A stretch of DNA of 64,000 bases from Flavobacteriales bacterium (GCA_020635875.1 JACJYY010000002.1:248001-312000); one strand, 5' to 3'. Counted from the first letter of the stretch, positions 8,199 through 16,371 are shown. Made by a program: numbers and translations. The notes: generated from the letters alone by a model not told the origin.

Positions 8199-10280
8199 TT
8201 ATTCATTAATTTGGTTCTCTCTTGTTTTCTTTATCCAAGAGCTTATTGATTTTGCTTTTGACAAATAAATATTAGCAAAAGTCTCTGTTGGCTCATTGTC
8301 ACTTATTTGATTGACCAACTCGGCATATTTTACTCCAAAATCAGCTTCAAACCGAGGGAATTGTTCATCAAATGCAGTAATAATCGAAGCATGAGAATTA
8401 GTTTTAGCTTTAGCCGTTAACAACAATGCTTTACCCGCATTAATAGTAGCGGCATAAGCCTGATAAATACTATCAGCGTAGTTACCTAATTCTAAATTTT
8501 CCTCGGCAAAGGTAATCTTTTCATCTCCTTCAGCAATCAAAGTTAACACTAAATCTACGGCTACACCCGCACATTCTCCTACTCCAATTTCCATTTTGTA
8601 TTCTTCTTCATTACCCCAATCAATGAAGTCTGAAGGCTCAAGATTATCTACTTCCCCATAGTGTTTTAAGGCTTGATAAAAATAATCACTCCCCTTTTCG
8701 TCATAATACGCCAAAAACTCTTGACCTTCTGTTTTATTGGATTTATAATCAGATAAAATCCAACGTAATACATCAGGTGTACGTTTAGAAGGTACTTTTA
8801 GCAATTTATCCGCAAAACGTCCTTCGCCATTGCCTAAAATTCCTCCTCCTAATAATATTTGTGTGGCTGGGGCAATTAATTTACCCGATTTAATAGTCAT
8901 TCCTTGAAATCCTATATTACCAATGGTGTGCTGCCCACAAGCATTCATACAACCACTAATCTTAATGGATAAATCTGTTGTACCTATTAAATCAGCATAT
9001 TCCTGTTCTACGACTTCTTTCAACTTAGCGCCTAACCCCATGCTGCTAGCAATACCTAAATTACAAGTATCCGTCCCTGGACAAGTTACAATATCATTAA
9101 TCTTATGAAATCCGATTTGAACTAAGTCCAAAGACTTCAACGCTTTATAAAGGGTAGGTAAGTTCTCTTTTGGCACAAAACGCAATAAGATACTTTGACT
9201 TGCTGTCAAACGTGTATCATCCCCTGTATATTTTTCAATAATTTTAGCTAAATCACGTGCTTTATCGCTTCTGATATCCCCATTCTTCACAGGAATACCT
9301 ACTGAATAATAACCTTCTTGCTTTTGTTCATAGGTATTTATTGACACCCATTTATCAAATTCTACTTGTTCCTGGTCTGATAACTGATACTGCACAATCT
9401 CAGGTGTCTTTACTTCAGGAATTGTTCTATTTATTTTATAGGACTGTACTGACAAAGATTTATTCTCTTTTTCAATTAATTCTAAAAAAGCATCCAAACC
9501 TATCTCCGCAACTAAATATTTCAAACGTGCTTTATTTCTTCTGTTACGTTCACCATGTTTATCAAAAACCCTTAACACAGACTCGGTAAACGGAATAATC
9601 TTATCCTCATGCAAAAATTCATAAACTGGCTTAGCCAATTGAGGTTGAGATCCTATTCCTCCTGCTACCAATATCTTAAATCCTCTTTCTCCATTTTTAA
9701 TTACTGGTAAATACCCGATATCATGAACGAATGATATACCTGCATCCTCACTACTTGAAGAAAATGCAAACTTTATCTTACGTCCCATTTCGTTACAAAC
9801 AGGATTGCGTAAGAAATATTCAAAGACAGCTTGCGCATATGGACTTACGTCAAAAGGCTCATTTTTATCTACACCTGCATAAATAGATGCTGTTACATTA
9901 CGCACTGTGTTACCACAAGCTTCACGCAAAGTGATACTGTCTTTTTCTAATTCAGACCACAACTCCGGCGTACGATCTAATGACACATAATGTATTTGAA
10001 AGTCTTGTCTTGTCGTAATATGCAGATTTCCTCGTGAGTACTCATCAGACACATTGGCCACACGCACCAATTGCTTCGCCGTCATTCTTCCGTAAGGAAT
10101 CTTAATACGAACCATTTGTACTCCTTCTTGTCTTTGACCGTAAACTCCACGGGCTAAACGCAAACTTTTAAATCGGTCTTCGTCCATTTCGTGATTACGA
10201 AATGCTGCGATTTTTTTACCTAATTCAATAATGTCTTTATGCACTATTGGATTTTCAATCTCTGATCTAAAACTTTCCAT
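8199..10280 (-). CDS. Ferredoxin-type sulfite (nitrite) reductase hemoprotein with HEPN-like C-terminal domain
   Basis: Siroheme/4Fe-4S enzyme that reduces sulfite to sulfide with six electrons. Residues 1 to about 530 are the duplicated sulfite/nitrite reductase module: LHITTRQDFQIHYV, EACGNTVRNVTAS, and the cluster and siroheme ligands in TCPGTDTCNLG (C400, C406) and SGCMNACGQHTIG (C444, C448). The last ~130 residues are an extra helical domain (NLELGNYADSIYQAYAATINAGKALLLTAKAK) resembling HEPN-type four-helix domains. This extension is not part of classical CysI. Its place between cysN and a ferredoxin reductase argues for sulfite rather than nitrite as substrate. No siroheme synthesis gene is present in the window. 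Confidence 0.9.
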   Translation of the reverse strand: MESFRSEIENPIVHKDIIELGKKIAAFRNHEMDEDRFKSLRLARGVYGQRQEGVQMVRIKIPYGRMTAKQLVRVANVSDEYSRGNLHITTRQDFQIHYVSLDRTPELWSELEKDSITLREACGNTVRNVTASIYAGVDKNEPFDVSPYAQAVFEYFLRNPVCNEMGRKIKFAFSSSSEDAGISFVHDIGYLPVIKNGERGFKILVAGGIGSQPQLAKPVYEFLHEDKIIPFTESVLRVFDKHGERNRRNKARLKYLVAEIGLDAFLELIEKENKSLSVQSYKINRTIPEVKTPEIVQYQLSDQEQVEFDKWVSINTYEQKQEGYYSVGIPVKNGDIRSDKARDLAKIIEKYTGDDTRLTASQSILLRFVPKENLPTLYKALKSLDLVQIGFHKINDIVTCPGTDTCNLGIASSMGLGAKLKEVVEQEYADLIGTTDLSIKISGCMNACGQHTIGNIGFQGMTIKSGKLIAPATQILLGGGILGNGEGRFADKLLKVPSKRTPDVLRWILSDYKSNKTEGQEFLAYYDEKGSDYFYQALKHYGEVDNLEPSDFIDWGNEEEYKMEIGVGECAGVAVDLVLTLIAEGDEKITFAEENLELGNYADSIYQAYAATINAGKALLLTAKAKTNSHASIITAFDEQFPRFEADFGVKYAELVNQISDNEPTETFANIYLSKAKSISSWIKKTRENQINE

Positions 10281-10284
10281 ACTA

Positions 10285-11526
10285 TTAGTTTAAGAAACCG
10301 ACACCGGCTGTATTATTGGTTATTTCATCTATCAAAATAAACGCTCCTGTTTTTGGGTTGTTTTCGTAAGATTCTGATAAAATTGGGCTAGCTAATTGAA
10401 TCTCTACATTCCCTATATCGTTCAAGTGTAATTGAGAGGTTGCCGAAGTTTCTAAAGTTTCCAAATCTAACTTGTTGGTTACATTTTTTACTTTAGCAAT
10501 TACCCTATGAATCCCTTGCTGTAAGAAAATCTTTTTCCCTGGTGTTAATGACTCTGGATTCATCCAACAAACGTTTGCCGAAATCATTTTTGAATTAGGA
10601 ATTTGTGTTTTGACAGTTAACAAAGTATCTCCTCTGGAAATATCCACTTCGTCTTCTAACAAAATCGTACCATTTTCGTTTTGTGATAATGACTCCACTG
10701 GGTCGCCATACTTTTCAATCGCTTTGATTTTTGAAGTTCTTCCTGATGCAAATACTTTCACCTCATCTCCAATTTTTACTTGACCGCTTCTTACCTTTCC
10801 TGCAAAACCTCTGTAATCATGTAATTCAGCTACTCTAGGACGAATCACATATTGCACTTGGAATACGTCCTGATCTAATGGTTTTTCTATTACGTCAATA
10901 GATTCCAAAATACGCAATAATGGTAACCCATTATACCACGGTGTCTTATCTGATTTAGTTACAATATTATCCCCATCTAGAGCCGAAATTGGAGAATATG
11001 AAATCTCTAAATCCGCTTTACCAAATGATTTTACTAAAACCTTGAAATCCTCTACAATTTTATCAAACACGGCTTTATCAAAACCTACTAAGTCCATTTT
11101 GTTAATTGCCACAACAATTTTTTTGATTCCTAATAATTGTGTAATAAAAAAGTGTCTTTTGGTTTGTTTGATTACTCCCTTACGGGCATCTAACAATATA
11201 ATAGCTGCTTGTGAAGTTGACGCTCCTGTAACCATGTTACGCGTATATTCTTCATGTCCAGGAGAATCCGCAATAATAAAACGTCTTACTTCCGTAGAAA
11301 AATAAATATTAGACACATCAATCGTAATCCCTTGCTCGCGCTCTGTTAACAAACCATCCGTTGCCAACGAAAAGTCCATATAGTCATATCCTTTAGCCTT
11401 ACTTTTTGCTTCAATATGCGCTAACTGGTCATCTTTTAACGATTTTGTTTCATATAGTATACGACCAATCAAGGTACTTTTCCCATCATCTACACTACCT
11501 GCCGTTGCTATTTTTAGTATATCCAT
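10285..11526 (-). CDS. cysN: Sulfate adenylyltransferase subunit 1 (CysN GTPase)
   Basis: Regulatory GTPase subunit of ATP sulfurylase. GTP hydrolysis drives formation of adenosine 5'-phosphosulfate (APS) by the partner CysD. The 413 residues contain GSVDDGKSTLIGRILYE (P-loop, residue 10 on), DSPGHEEYTRNM (switch II) and NKMDL, followed by EF-Tu-like beta-barrel domains. It ends after the barrels, so no APS kinase (CysC) domain is fused, in agreement with an APS-type reductase encoded by cysH. It starts 55 bases after cysD and ends 4 bases before the sulfite reductase start. Confidence 0.97.
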   Translation of the reverse strand: MDILKIATAGSVDDGKSTLIGRILYETKSLKDDQLAHIEAKSKAKGYDYMDFSLATDGLLTEREQGITIDVSNIYFSTEVRRFIIADSPGHEEYTRNMVTGASTSQAAIILLDARKGVIKQTKRHFFITQLLGIKKIVVAINKMDLVGFDKAVFDKIVEDFKVLVKSFGKADLEISYSPISALDGDNIVTKSDKTPWYNGLPLLRILESIDVIEKPLDQDVFQVQYVIRPRVAELHDYRGFAGKVRSGQVKIGDEVKVFASGRTSKIKAIEKYGDPVESLSQNENGTILLEDEVDISRGDTLLTVKTQIPNSKMISANVCWMNPESLTPGKKIFLQQGIHRVIAKVKNVTNKLDLETLETSATSQLHLNDIGNVEIQLASPILSESYENNPKTGAFILIDEITNNTAGVGFLN

Positions 11527-11581
11527 TTTAGTTTTTTGTAAAATTTTTAATTGAAAGATTTAACGATTGAAGGTTTTTCTA

Positions 11582-12478
11582 CTAAAAGTAACCAGCCTTT
11601 TTTCTTTCTTCCATAGCTCCTTCAGAACGTTTGTCATCTACGCGTGCTCCTCTTTCAGAAATCCTTGAACCGTCAATTTCGTCAATAATATCGTCCAATA
11701 ATACTGCTTTAGACTTTACTGCTGACGTACAAGTCATATCTCCTACCGTTCTAAAACGAACACTTTCTGTAAATATTTCTTCGTCCCCCATCATTGTGAT
11801 AAAATCAGAAACAGGCGTTAACTCTCCGTCTCTCACAAATACTTTACGCTCATGTGCATAATACACACTTGGAATTTCTAATTGTTCCTGACGAATATAA
11901 TTCCAGATATCTAGCTCCGTGAAATTGCTGATTGGAAAAACACGAACATTTTCTCCATTGTGAATTTTCCCGTTGTACATATCAAATAACTCTGGCCTTT
12001 GTAATTTTTCATTCCATTGACCAAAATCATCTCTTACCGAAAACACTCGTTCTTTGGCTCTAGCCTTCTCTTCATCACGACGTGCTCCACCAATACAAGC
12101 ATCAAACTTCAACTCTTCAATTGCATCTAATAATGTAGTCGTTTGCAATACGTTACGACTAGCATATTTACCCGTCTCTTCTTGTACTTTACCCTGATCA
12201 ATACTGTCTTGCACCTTACGTACAATTAAATTTACTCCTAATTGCTCTGCCAATCGATCTCTAAACTCTATGGTCTCTGGGAAGTTGTGTCCGGTATCTA
12301 TATGTAATAAAGGAAATGGAATCTTAGCTGGAGCAAAAGCTTTTTTAGCCAAGTGCACCAATGTGATGGAGTCCTTTCCTCCTGAGAATAGTATAACTGG
12401 ATTATTAAATTGTCCAGCCACCTCTCTCATGATGTAAATCGCCTCTTCTTCTAAATTTTTTAAAACAGTATTTTTCAT
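11582..12478 (-). CDS. cysD: Sulfate adenylyltransferase subunit 2 (CysD)
   Basis: Catalytic subunit of ATP sulfurylase, of the PP-loop adenylyltransferase family. It makes APS from sulfate and ATP. The 298-residue length is normal. It shows FSGGKDSITLVHLA (PP-loop, about residue 29), LLHIDTGHNFPETIEFRD, CIGGARRDEEKARAKER and the conserved C-terminal RISERGARVDDKRSEGAMEERKKAGYF region. It lies between cysH and cysN in one leftward operon. Confidence 0.98.
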   Translation of the reverse strand: MKNTVLKNLEEEAIYIMREVAGQFNNPVILFSGGKDSITLVHLAKKAFAPAKIPFPLLHIDTGHNFPETIEFRDRLAEQLGVNLIVRKVQDSIDQGKVQEETGKYASRNVLQTTTLLDAIEELKFDACIGGARRDEEKARAKERVFSVRDDFGQWNEKLQRPELFDMYNGKIHNGENVRVFPISNFTELDIWNYIRQEQLEIPSVYYAHERKVFVRDGELTPVSDFITMMGDEEIFTESVRFRTVGDMTCTSAVKSKAVLLDDIIDEIDGSRISERGARVDDKRSEGAMEERKKAGYF

Positions 12479-12513
12479 TATAAACTACCTTGAAATTCTT
12501 TTTTACTATTTAA

Positions 12514-13209
12514 TTATCCGTGCAAACCACATTCCTTGTGACTCAATTCCCACCACCATCTACCTGCTCTCACATCTTCTCCCTCTTCAATGGCTCGCGT
12601 GCATGGTGCACAACCAATACTAATAAAACCTTGTTTATGTAATGCGTTTTGAGGAATTTTATATTCTTTCAAATAAGCTTCTACTTCTTCTAGAGACCAC
12701 TTAATCAAAGGATTAAATTTAATCATTCCAAACCCCTCATCCCACTCTAAAATCGACATATCTTGACGATTATCACTTTGCGCAGCTCTTAATCCAGTTA
12801 CCCAAATCTTAGTGTCTTTCAACGCTCGTTTTAGTGGTTCAATCTTACGAATTCCACAACACTCCTTGCGATTTTCTACAGAAGAATAAAAGCTATTAGG
12901 TCCCTTTTCTGTAACCAAAGACTGAACAGCCTCTGTATTAGGGAAAAACACCTCTATATTCTTTTTATACTTATTTTTGGTCGAACTTAAAACATCGTAT
13001 GTTTCTTGAAATAAACGACCAGTATCCAACGTAAACACTTCGATATTTAAATCCTGAGAAAAAATAGCATGAGTAATCACTTGGTCTTCTTGACCTAATG
13101 AGGTAGAAAACGAAACTTTTCCTTCTGATTGTTCTACAATATAAACCAATGACTCCTCTAAAGTCATCGTATCAATTGCTTGAATCCATTCGTTTATCTG
13201 CTCTTTCAT
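12514..13209 (-). CDS. cysH: Assimilatory APS reductase (CysH family)
   Basis: Reduces the activated sulfate to sulfite with thioredoxin or glutathione. The 231 residues have the PP-loop-like STSLGQEDQVI and the C-terminal ECGLHG with its catalytic cysteine (C227). Paired cysteines are present as CC (C117, C118) and CxxC (C200, C203), which are the 4Fe-4S ligands of the APS-reducing branch; PAPS reductases lack them. This agrees with the absence of APS kinase in the operon, so APS rather than PAPS is the likely substrate. It is the first gene of the operon and is preceded by a consensus -7 element. Confidence 0.95.
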   Translation of the reverse strand: MKEQINEWIQAIDTMTLEESLVYIVEQSEGKVSFSTSLGQEDQVITHAIFSQDLNIEVFTLDTGRLFQETYDVLSSTKNKYKKNIEVFFPNTEAVQSLVTEKGPNSFYSSVENRKECCGIRKIEPLKRALKDTKIWVTGLRAAQSDNRQDMSILEWDEGFGMIKFNPLIKWSLEEVEAYLKEYKIPQNALHKQGFISIGCAPCTRAIEEGEDVRAGRWWWELSHKECGLHG

Positions 13210-13246
13210 ATACCTAAAACGTATCTAATTTCTCAATTTTGAGGGA

Positions 13247-13254
13247 CAAAGATA
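13247..13254 (-). promoter_or_regulatory. -7 element of the sulfur operon promoter
   Basis: TATCTTTG on the minus strand, 38 bases before the cysH ATG, fits TAnnTTTG. I see no clear TTTG at the -33 position, which may mean the promoter is weak or needs an activator. Confidence 0.5.
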
Positions 13255-13279
13255 GAAAACATTTCTTGATAAAAAAAAT

Positions 13280-13304
13280 AAATCCTATCGACTTTGTAGG
13301 ATTT
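13280..13304. promoter_or_regulatory. Candidate operator: inverted repeat in the cysH-rrf2 divergent region
   Basis: AAATCCTA (13280-13287) and TAGGATTT (13297-13304) form a perfect 8-base inverted repeat with a 9-base spacer. The TTTG -33 box of the Rrf2-gene promoter (13293-13296) lies between the arms, and the repeat is just upstream of the divergent sulfur promoter. It is a natural candidate binding site for the adjacent Rrf2 protein; that link is inference. Confidence 0.5.
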
Positions 13305-13322
13305 AAAATTTATTTAACTTTG
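13293..13322 (+). promoter_or_regulatory. Promoter of the Rrf2 gene
   Basis: TTTG at 13293-13296, then 18 bases, then TAACTTTG at 13315-13322, 20 bases before the ATG. Both boxes fit the Bacteroidota consensus. Confidence 0.6.
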
Positions 13323-13342
13323 TCGAAATAAATTATGACCCC

Positions 13343-13750
13343 ATGATTACTCAAAAATGCAAATACGCAATTAAGGCTATTTTACACATTGCTAAACACC
13401 AATCAGACGAAAAATTAGTCTTTGCTTCAGAAATTGCAGAAAAGGAAAACATCCCGAAAAAGTTTTTAGAAACCATCCTTAGAGACTTACGAAATCACGG
13501 GATAATAAACAGTAGACGAGGTAAATTTGGCGGCTATCACTTACTAAAAAAAGCAGAAGACATCTGCTTTACCGAGATTATCCGTATTGTTGACGGCCCT
13601 ATTGCCATGCTTCCTTGCGTATCACTCAACTATTATCAAACTTGTGATGATTGTGATGAAAACTGTTGTCAAATCAAGAACACTTTCAGTCAAGTGCGAG
13701 ATGCTACCTTAGAAGTGTTGAATAATACTACTATTGATAAGTTAATCTAA
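13343..13750 (+). CDS. Rrf2 family transcriptional regulator
   Basis: Winged-helix DNA-binding protein of 135 residues. It has the Rrf2 signature: KCKYAIKAILHIA at the N-terminus, the recognition region IPKKFLETILRDLRNHGII and the wing SRRGKFGGYHL. The C-terminal half is cysteine-rich (C92, C101, C104, C108, C109). Members such as IscR and NsrR use cysteines here to hold an Fe-S cluster, although the spacing differs and a cluster is not proven. It diverges from the sulfate-assimilation operon and its promoter overlaps an inverted repeat, so it may sense sulfur or Fe-S status and control both transcripts, by analogy with CymR of Firmicutes. The 3' end overlaps aroQ by 9 bases, tail to tail. 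Confidence 0.93.
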   Translation: MITQKCKYAIKAILHIAKHQSDEKLVFASEIAEKENIPKKFLETILRDLRNHGIINSRRGKFGGYHLLKKAEDICFTEIIRIVDGPIAMLPCVSLNYYQTCDDCDENCCQIKNTFSQVRDATLEVLNNTTIDKLI

Positions 13751-14161
13751 TAATGATTTAATCGCCAATTCATAGCTTTGCATCCCAAAACCAAGAATCA
13801 CTCCTTTGGCATTAGCCGAAATATAGGATTGATGTCTAATTTCTTCTCTTGAAAAAGTATTAGATATATGTACTTCCACCACTGGCGTTTCAATTCCTTT
13901 AACTGCATCACCAATTGCTACAGAAGTATGCGTATACGCGCCTGCGTTTAGTATGATCCCATCATACGAGAATCCCACTTCATGGATTTTATTAATCAAT
14001 TCTCCTTCAACATTACTCTGAAAGTACTCTAAACTCACTTGAGGAAATTTAGTTTTCAACACTTGTAAATAATCCTCAAAAGTCTGTGAACCGTAGATTT
14101 CCGGCTCTCTTTTTCCCAATAAGTTTAAGTTGGGACCATTAACAATTAATAACTTTTTCAT
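13742..14161 (-). CDS. aroQ: 3-dehydroquinate dehydratase, type II
   Basis: Third step of the shikimate pathway: trans-dehydration of 3-dehydroquinate. The 139 residues show INGPNLNLLGKREPEIYG-like motif (here VNGPNLNLLGKREPEIYG) with the catalytic Tyr, ILNAGAYTHTSVAIGDA, and PVVEVHISNTFSREEIRHQS with the catalytic His region. The ATG at 14161 is chosen over an in-frame GTG one codon upstream. A minus-strand -7 element TATCTTTG lies at 14205-14212. Confidence 0.97.
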   Translation of the reverse strand: MKKLLIVNGPNLNLLGKREPEIYGSQTFEDYLQVLKTKFPQVSLEYFQSNVEGELINKIHEVGFSYDGIILNAGAYTHTSVAIGDAVKGIETPVVEVHISNTFSREEIRHQSYISANAKGVILGFGMQSYELAIKSLLD

Positions 14162-14181
14162 CACTGTTTGAATTGATACTA

Positions 14182-14189
14182 TAAATTTG
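14182..14189 (+). promoter_or_regulatory. -7 element upstream of the DUF721 gene
   Basis: TAAATTTG on the plus strand, 41 bases before the ATG, in the region shared with the divergent aroQ promoter. Confidence 0.4.
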
Positions 14190-14204
14190 CGTCCTTGTTA
14201 GTCC

Positions 14205-14212
14205 CAAAGATA
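14205..14212 (-). promoter_or_regulatory. -7 element upstream of aroQ
   Basis: TATCTTTG on the minus strand, 43 bases before the aroQ ATG. Confidence 0.45.
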
Positions 14213-14230
14213 TAATTAATTACGTACCCC

Positions 14231-14527
14231 ATGTCTAAAAGATTTAGAGACAATCAAAAAGTTGGTGATATCATTAGAGATATTGTATCTAACTCTCCTC
14301 TTGAGCAAGGCATCAATCAGGTTCAAATCGAACAAACCTGGAGCGAAGTTATGGGGAATGGAATTAAAAACTACACTACTAATATTACTTTAAAAAAAGA
14401 TAAACTCTTCATTTCTTTATCTTCTTCAATCGTAAGAGAACAACTGTCCTACGGAAAAAGCAAAATCATCGCCATGCTGAATGAGACTTTGGGAAAGGAA
14501 GTTGTTAAGGAGATTATTCTGAGGTAA
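14231..14527 (+). CDS. DUF721 (DciA-like) protein
   Basis: Small protein of 98 residues of the DUF721 family, to which the DnaB-loading factor DciA belongs. Whether the short Bacteroidota members load helicase is not settled, so no function is claimed. The N-terminus KVGDIIRDIVSNSPLEQGINQVQIEQTWSEVMG and the C-terminal RIEQ-type block VREQLSYGKSKIIAMLN are typical. Its last 160 bases, plus 21 bases after the stop, are repeated on the far side of the IS element immediately downstream. The gene is intact in spite of the insertion. Confidence 0.85.
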   Translation: MSKRFRDNQKVGDIIRDIVSNSPLEQGINQVQIEQTWSEVMGNGIKNYTTNITLKKDKLFISLSSSIVREQLSYGKSKIIAMLNETLGKEVVKEIILR

Positions 14528-14547
14528 GACGAAATTTTGAGCAAGCT
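14367..14547 (+). repeat. Left copy of 181-bp direct repeat flanking the IS
   Basis: Covers the last 160 bases of the DUF721 gene and 21 bases beyond. It abuts the left IS end exactly. It is the same length as the copy at 16191-16371, with 15 substitutions and no gaps. Confidence 0.9.
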
Positions 14548-16190
14548 CCTGAGTTCCGCGCTGGGACACCCAAATTAAAAATTGAATAATTTGGCTAAAT
14601 TTTTTTGTTCCTCATTTAGCAGAAGAGTCTCTTTAAATTCTTGACCATTGATTGGGTCGTTGATTTGAATTGCGTATATTGTTTTGGCAATATCTATGGC
14701 TTTTTCAGGGCTCATGTTGGCTTTTTTTAGTTTGAGTTGCCTCTCAAGTTCCTTGTACACCTTGTATGCGACAAAATTGATGGTTATGTGGGACTCGATT
14801 CTTTTCTGTAATCTATGATATATTGGTCTGATTTTTAAGTCGTGTTTTGATATTCTAAAAGCTTTTTCAATTTTCCATAATTGCCCATAATTATTGATTA
14901 TTTCGTCTTTAGTTAAAGAAGTGTTGGTCAAATATCCCTTGAGTCCGTCCCATACGGCGTCTTGATTGAATTTATCATAGTCAACTTCAATGGAGATTTG
15001 ACCATCTAATTTTAAGTATTTGTTGTATCCTCTATTATTTATTGAGGACTTCGTTAGTTTTCCAGATTTTACTTTTTGCTCCAGTTTTATCAACCCTCTG
15101 TCTCTGTTATACTTGTCCTTTTGTGCTCTTCTTTCTGTATATCCTAAAATTAGCTTTGTCCCGTCTTCTTTATCAATAATCGTACTGGATTTATCTTCCA
15201 GTTTTTGAGCAAGTATTTTTCCTTTAATCTTCTCACTTTCGTTTTTGATACGCGCTCCGAGAATAAACTCATAACCTTTGTCTTGTAGTTCTTTAACGTT
15301 AGCTGATGAAAGCAAGCCAGAGTCCGCAACAACAATTAACTTTTTTAAGTCATATTTGCTTTTGAATGTATCAATTATGGGAAGCATTGTATGTCCTTCA
15401 AACGTATTGCCTTGATGAATCTCGTAAGCTAAAGGATACCCTTCGACGCCAACAAGTAATCCTAATACAATTTGGGGATTTTGGTGTTTCCCTTCCTTAG
15501 AAAAACCTCGTCTTCTTATTTCATCTTCATTATCAATCTGAAAATAGAGGGTTGTCACATCATAAAAAACAACACTAATAACACCACCCAGTATTTTCTT
15601 AGTATGAGTATAACTAATTTGTTGAAGCCTTTCCTTTTGGGAAGAATAAATTTTGTCTAGATACCTGTAAATCCGATCTTCTTTTATATTAACTGAAAAA
15701 TAACGATGTAAATTTTGAGACGTCTTAAGTTTACTTGCCGGATGAGACAAACGTACCAATACCAACTGCTTTAGCAAGTCATCGCAAACCTTATCAAAAC
15801 CAATTTCTGAATAAATTTTACCAAGTAAAAGAGAAATTCCTTCAATGGATATATTGCGTATACTTTGTTTGACAGTATCCTTGAAATCTTGATTGGTAAA
15901 CTCAAGTGTTTTTTGTCCTTCATAGTGTTGAATATAATCCAGACCTTGTTGATAAAGAGCATCTATCTCTATTATATCGGAAGAGCAACCAATGGTTTTT
16001 ATCATTTTATACTTCCCTAAACTTTTATCTATGACTTGGATACTAACAACCCCGCTTTTATTCTTCTTTTTTCTGACAAACATGATGCAAATATACGTCT
16101 GGGACACCCAAAACACCCAAACAAATGTACTTATGTAATTGATTATGTGTGTTTTAAGATTTTTTGCCTCAAAATAGTGCGGAACTCAGG
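14548..16190 (-). mobile_element. IS1634-family (IS4-like) insertion sequence, complete
   Basis: A 1643-bp element with a single transposase gene on the minus strand. The termini are inverted repeats: CCTGAGTTCCGCGC at 14548-14561 and the complement of CCTGAGTTCCGCAC at 16177-16190 (13 of 14 identical). A 14-base direct repeat CTGGGACACCCAAA also sits just after the transposase stop (14561-14574) and before its start (16099-16112). The element is bounded on both sides by copies of a 181-bp host sequence, which looks like a very long target-site duplication. A member of this family, IS1549, has been reported to make long duplications. The transposase frame is open, so the element may be active. 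Confidence 0.9.
14575..16083 (-). CDS. IS1634-family transposase
   Basis: DDE transposase of 502 residues, apparently full length. The first acidic residue lies in VFYDVTTLYFQ, the second in LIVVADSGLLSSANV, and the Glu in YGQLWKIEKAFRISKHDLKIRPIYH, which resembles the IS4-type Y-2-R-3-E-6-K signature. The ATG at 16083 (MFVRKKKNKSG) fits the family N-terminus; the open frame extends 11 codons further but into the element's end region. The gene is the only one in the element and reads leftward, toward the intact DUF721 gene. Confidence 0.93.
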   Translation of the reverse strand: MFVRKKKNKSGVVSIQVIDKSLGKYKMIKTIGCSSDIIEIDALYQQGLDYIQHYEGQKTLEFTNQDFKDTVKQSIRNISIEGISLLLGKIYSEIGFDKVCDDLLKQLVLVRLSHPASKLKTSQNLHRYFSVNIKEDRIYRYLDKIYSSQKERLQQISYTHTKKILGGVISVVFYDVTTLYFQIDNEDEIRRRGFSKEGKHQNPQIVLGLLVGVEGYPLAYEIHQGNTFEGHTMLPIIDTFKSKYDLKKLIVVADSGLLSSANVKELQDKGYEFILGARIKNESEKIKGKILAQKLEDKSSTIIDKEDGTKLILGYTERRAQKDKYNRDRGLIKLEQKVKSGKLTKSSINNRGYNKYLKLDGQISIEVDYDKFNQDAVWDGLKGYLTNTSLTKDEIINNYGQLWKIEKAFRISKHDLKIRPIYHRLQKRIESHITINFVAYKVYKELERQLKLKKANMSPEKAIDIAKTIYAIQINDPINGQEFKETLLLNEEQKNLAKLFNF

Positions 16191-16351
16191 AAAACTACAC
16201 TACTAATATTACTTTAAAAAAAGATAAACTTTTTATCTCTCTATCATCATCTATAGTAAGAGATCAACTATCTTATGGAAAAAGCAAAATCATCGCCATG
16301 CTGAATGAGGCTTTGGGGAAGGAAGTTGTTAAGGAGATTATTCTGAGGTAA
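16191..16351 (+). pseudogene. 3' fragment of the DUF721 gene
   Basis: The last 53 codons of a DUF721 gene, in frame and ending at the same stop codon as the intact copy at 14231-14527, but without a start. Compared with the intact copy it carries two conservative replacements (Glu to Asp, Thr to Ala). It is not expected to be translated from its own start. Confidence 0.85.
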
Positions 16352-16371
16352 GACGAAATTTTGAGCGAGCT
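16191..16371 (+). repeat. Right copy of 181-bp direct repeat flanking the IS
   Basis: Starts at the base after the right IS end. It differs from 14367-14547 at 15 positions with no indels. Of the 14 differences within coding sequence, 12 are silent. Confidence 0.9.

Noticed and set aside
8199..10280. An assimilatory nitrite reductase
   Set aside because: The motifs do not exclude it, but the operon with cysH, cysD and cysN points to sulfite.
14367..16371. The flanking repeats as an ordinary segmental duplication that carried the IS along
   Set aside because: The repeat boundaries coincide to the base with both IS ends, which fits a target-site duplication much better.
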